This document shows, piece by piece, positions 60,215 through 64,000 of a stretch of DNA of 64,000 bases. How positions within the stretch are numbered: position 1 is the stretch's first letter; each line of letters begins with the position of its first letter. Source of the DNA: Amorphochlora amoebiformis. Lineage: Eukaryota > Cercozoa > Chlorarachniophyceae. Made by a program: the position numbers and the translations under genes. The stretch covers positions 1 through 64,000 of the forward strand of contig BAAHQB010000041.1 of the NCBI GenBank assembly GCA_054601695.1, in the 5' to 3' direction. Below the pieces are notes generated by a model. It did not search any database. It was not told where the DNA came from and worked only from the letters and a program-made list of their open reading frames with translations.

Positions 60215-60471
60215 AGATGCAGAAGAAATGATGATTCAAGACGATTCAAAAAGTTTGAATTATATCATGTTATTTCGATATAGATATGAAGTTCATTAAG
60301 AGTGACCGTTGGGTTGGTAGATGAATGTTTTGAATTTTGTGTCAACGTTGATTCAACTGTATCTAATTGCAGATAACCCCACCCCGCCTCACAAGTTTTT
60401 GCGTGAGTAGCTGAGTGAGTCGGCTGTTCGAGTGTAGCGAGTGGGTATCGGTAGAAGAGAATGGATGATCA
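59903..60471. other. region between convergent DPH1 and p32-family genes
   Basis: 570 bp of mostly unique sequence with one short (TA)n at 60181-60210. It should hold both 3' untranslated regions. No further gene seen. Confidence 0.6.
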
Positions 60472-63385
<2,914 letters not shown>

Positions 63386-64000
63386 CTCAACAACACAACC
63401 ACATATCAACAATATCATCAAAACAAACACATCCAAACATAGATACTACGTCAACAATATGTCTACATCTTAACCAACGTCATCGATCATCGATCAAACT
63501 TCCGCATCTCAACAACATGCATGTTTGTATATTTGTGTATACATATGTGTTCTATACAGTAGATGGTGTACATGAGTTTGTAAGAGTATATAAAAAAAGA
63601 GTGGGGATGTGTATATATAGAATATAGGACATGTAACATGTATACACATACATAATATATTTATATATATATATATGTATGTATATATAATATAAAAAAT
63701 TTACATAGAGATCTTCACAATGGTATGAGGTACACATGGAGGTCTGAACAATAGTATTAGCAAGCAACATCTAAACAACAGTATGAGGTACACATGGAGA
63801 TCTGATGAATAATAATACTTGGGAGGTACACATGGATATCCGAACAACATCTAGCTAGCCATCGAGCACAAGAGCATGAGTGCGTTTTGGTAAATAATTG
63901 TGTTGTTGTTATCAACATCAAACAGAAACAAACACATAAACAACGGCCACAACATACACAACATACACAGCTATACACACATATAATATATATATATATA
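63386..64000. other. upstream part of the p32-family gene, no exon resolved
   Basis: Unique, AT-rich DNA with repeated CAACATC-type segments. At 63700-63850 an about 60-bp segment with GGTACACATGGAGATCTG is repeated three times. The missing 5' exons of the p32-family gene could lie here or beyond the right edge; none is convincing. Confidence 0.4.

Overview
The window is the left end of a nuclear chromosome from a eukaryote with TTAGGG-type telomeres. It opens with degenerate CCCTAA/CCCGACA repeats in telomere-end orientation. One complete rDNA unit follows on the minus strand, then about 50 kb of gene-bearing DNA that is swollen by (TA)n and other simple repeats. I cannot name the organism from the sequence; the 18S gene (7855-9670) would settle it.

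Layout. 1-345: telomere-associated repeats. 346-4050: non-coding DNA with a perfect hairpin, a dispersed repeat copy, (GA)n and (TA)n. 4053-9670: 28S, ITS2, 5.8S, ITS1 and 18S (minus). 9671-18250: spacer, minisatellites and (TA)n, with at most one exon of an unknown gene near 14.8 kb. 18253-23925: unassigned 8-exon gene (minus). 25008-35254: unassigned 16-exon gene (plus). 35350-40384: a DNA transposon with inverted terminal repeats and two divergent genes, one a DDE-type transposase. 40644-44959: glycosyltransferase-like type II membrane protein (minus, 4 exons). 47487-59902: DPH1, the diphthamide-synthesis enzyme (plus, at least 20 exons, coding about 11% of its span). 60472-63385: MAM33/p32 family mitochondrial matrix protein (minus, 5' end not found). 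Host genes alternate in strand, giving convergent and divergent pairs.

The gene models were assembled by hand from reading frame, GT-AG borders and matching intron phase. All joined exons keep frame and, for DPH1 and p32, keep the known order of conserved motifs. Introns consist mostly of (TA)n, minisatellites and copies of a roughly 250-300 bp dispersed element.

The most unusual signal is that many introns carry tandem or nearby copies of their own exon-intron junction. The duplicated segment spans the splice site (exon end plus donor, or acceptor plus exon start). It is repeated 2 to about 10 times, and some copies have lost the GT or AG. I see this in at least six introns of DPH1, three introns of the p32 gene and one of the 18-24 kb gene, which suggests a genome-wide process of intron growth from splice junctions. 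The transposon at 35.35-40.38 kb is the second candidate for something undescribed.
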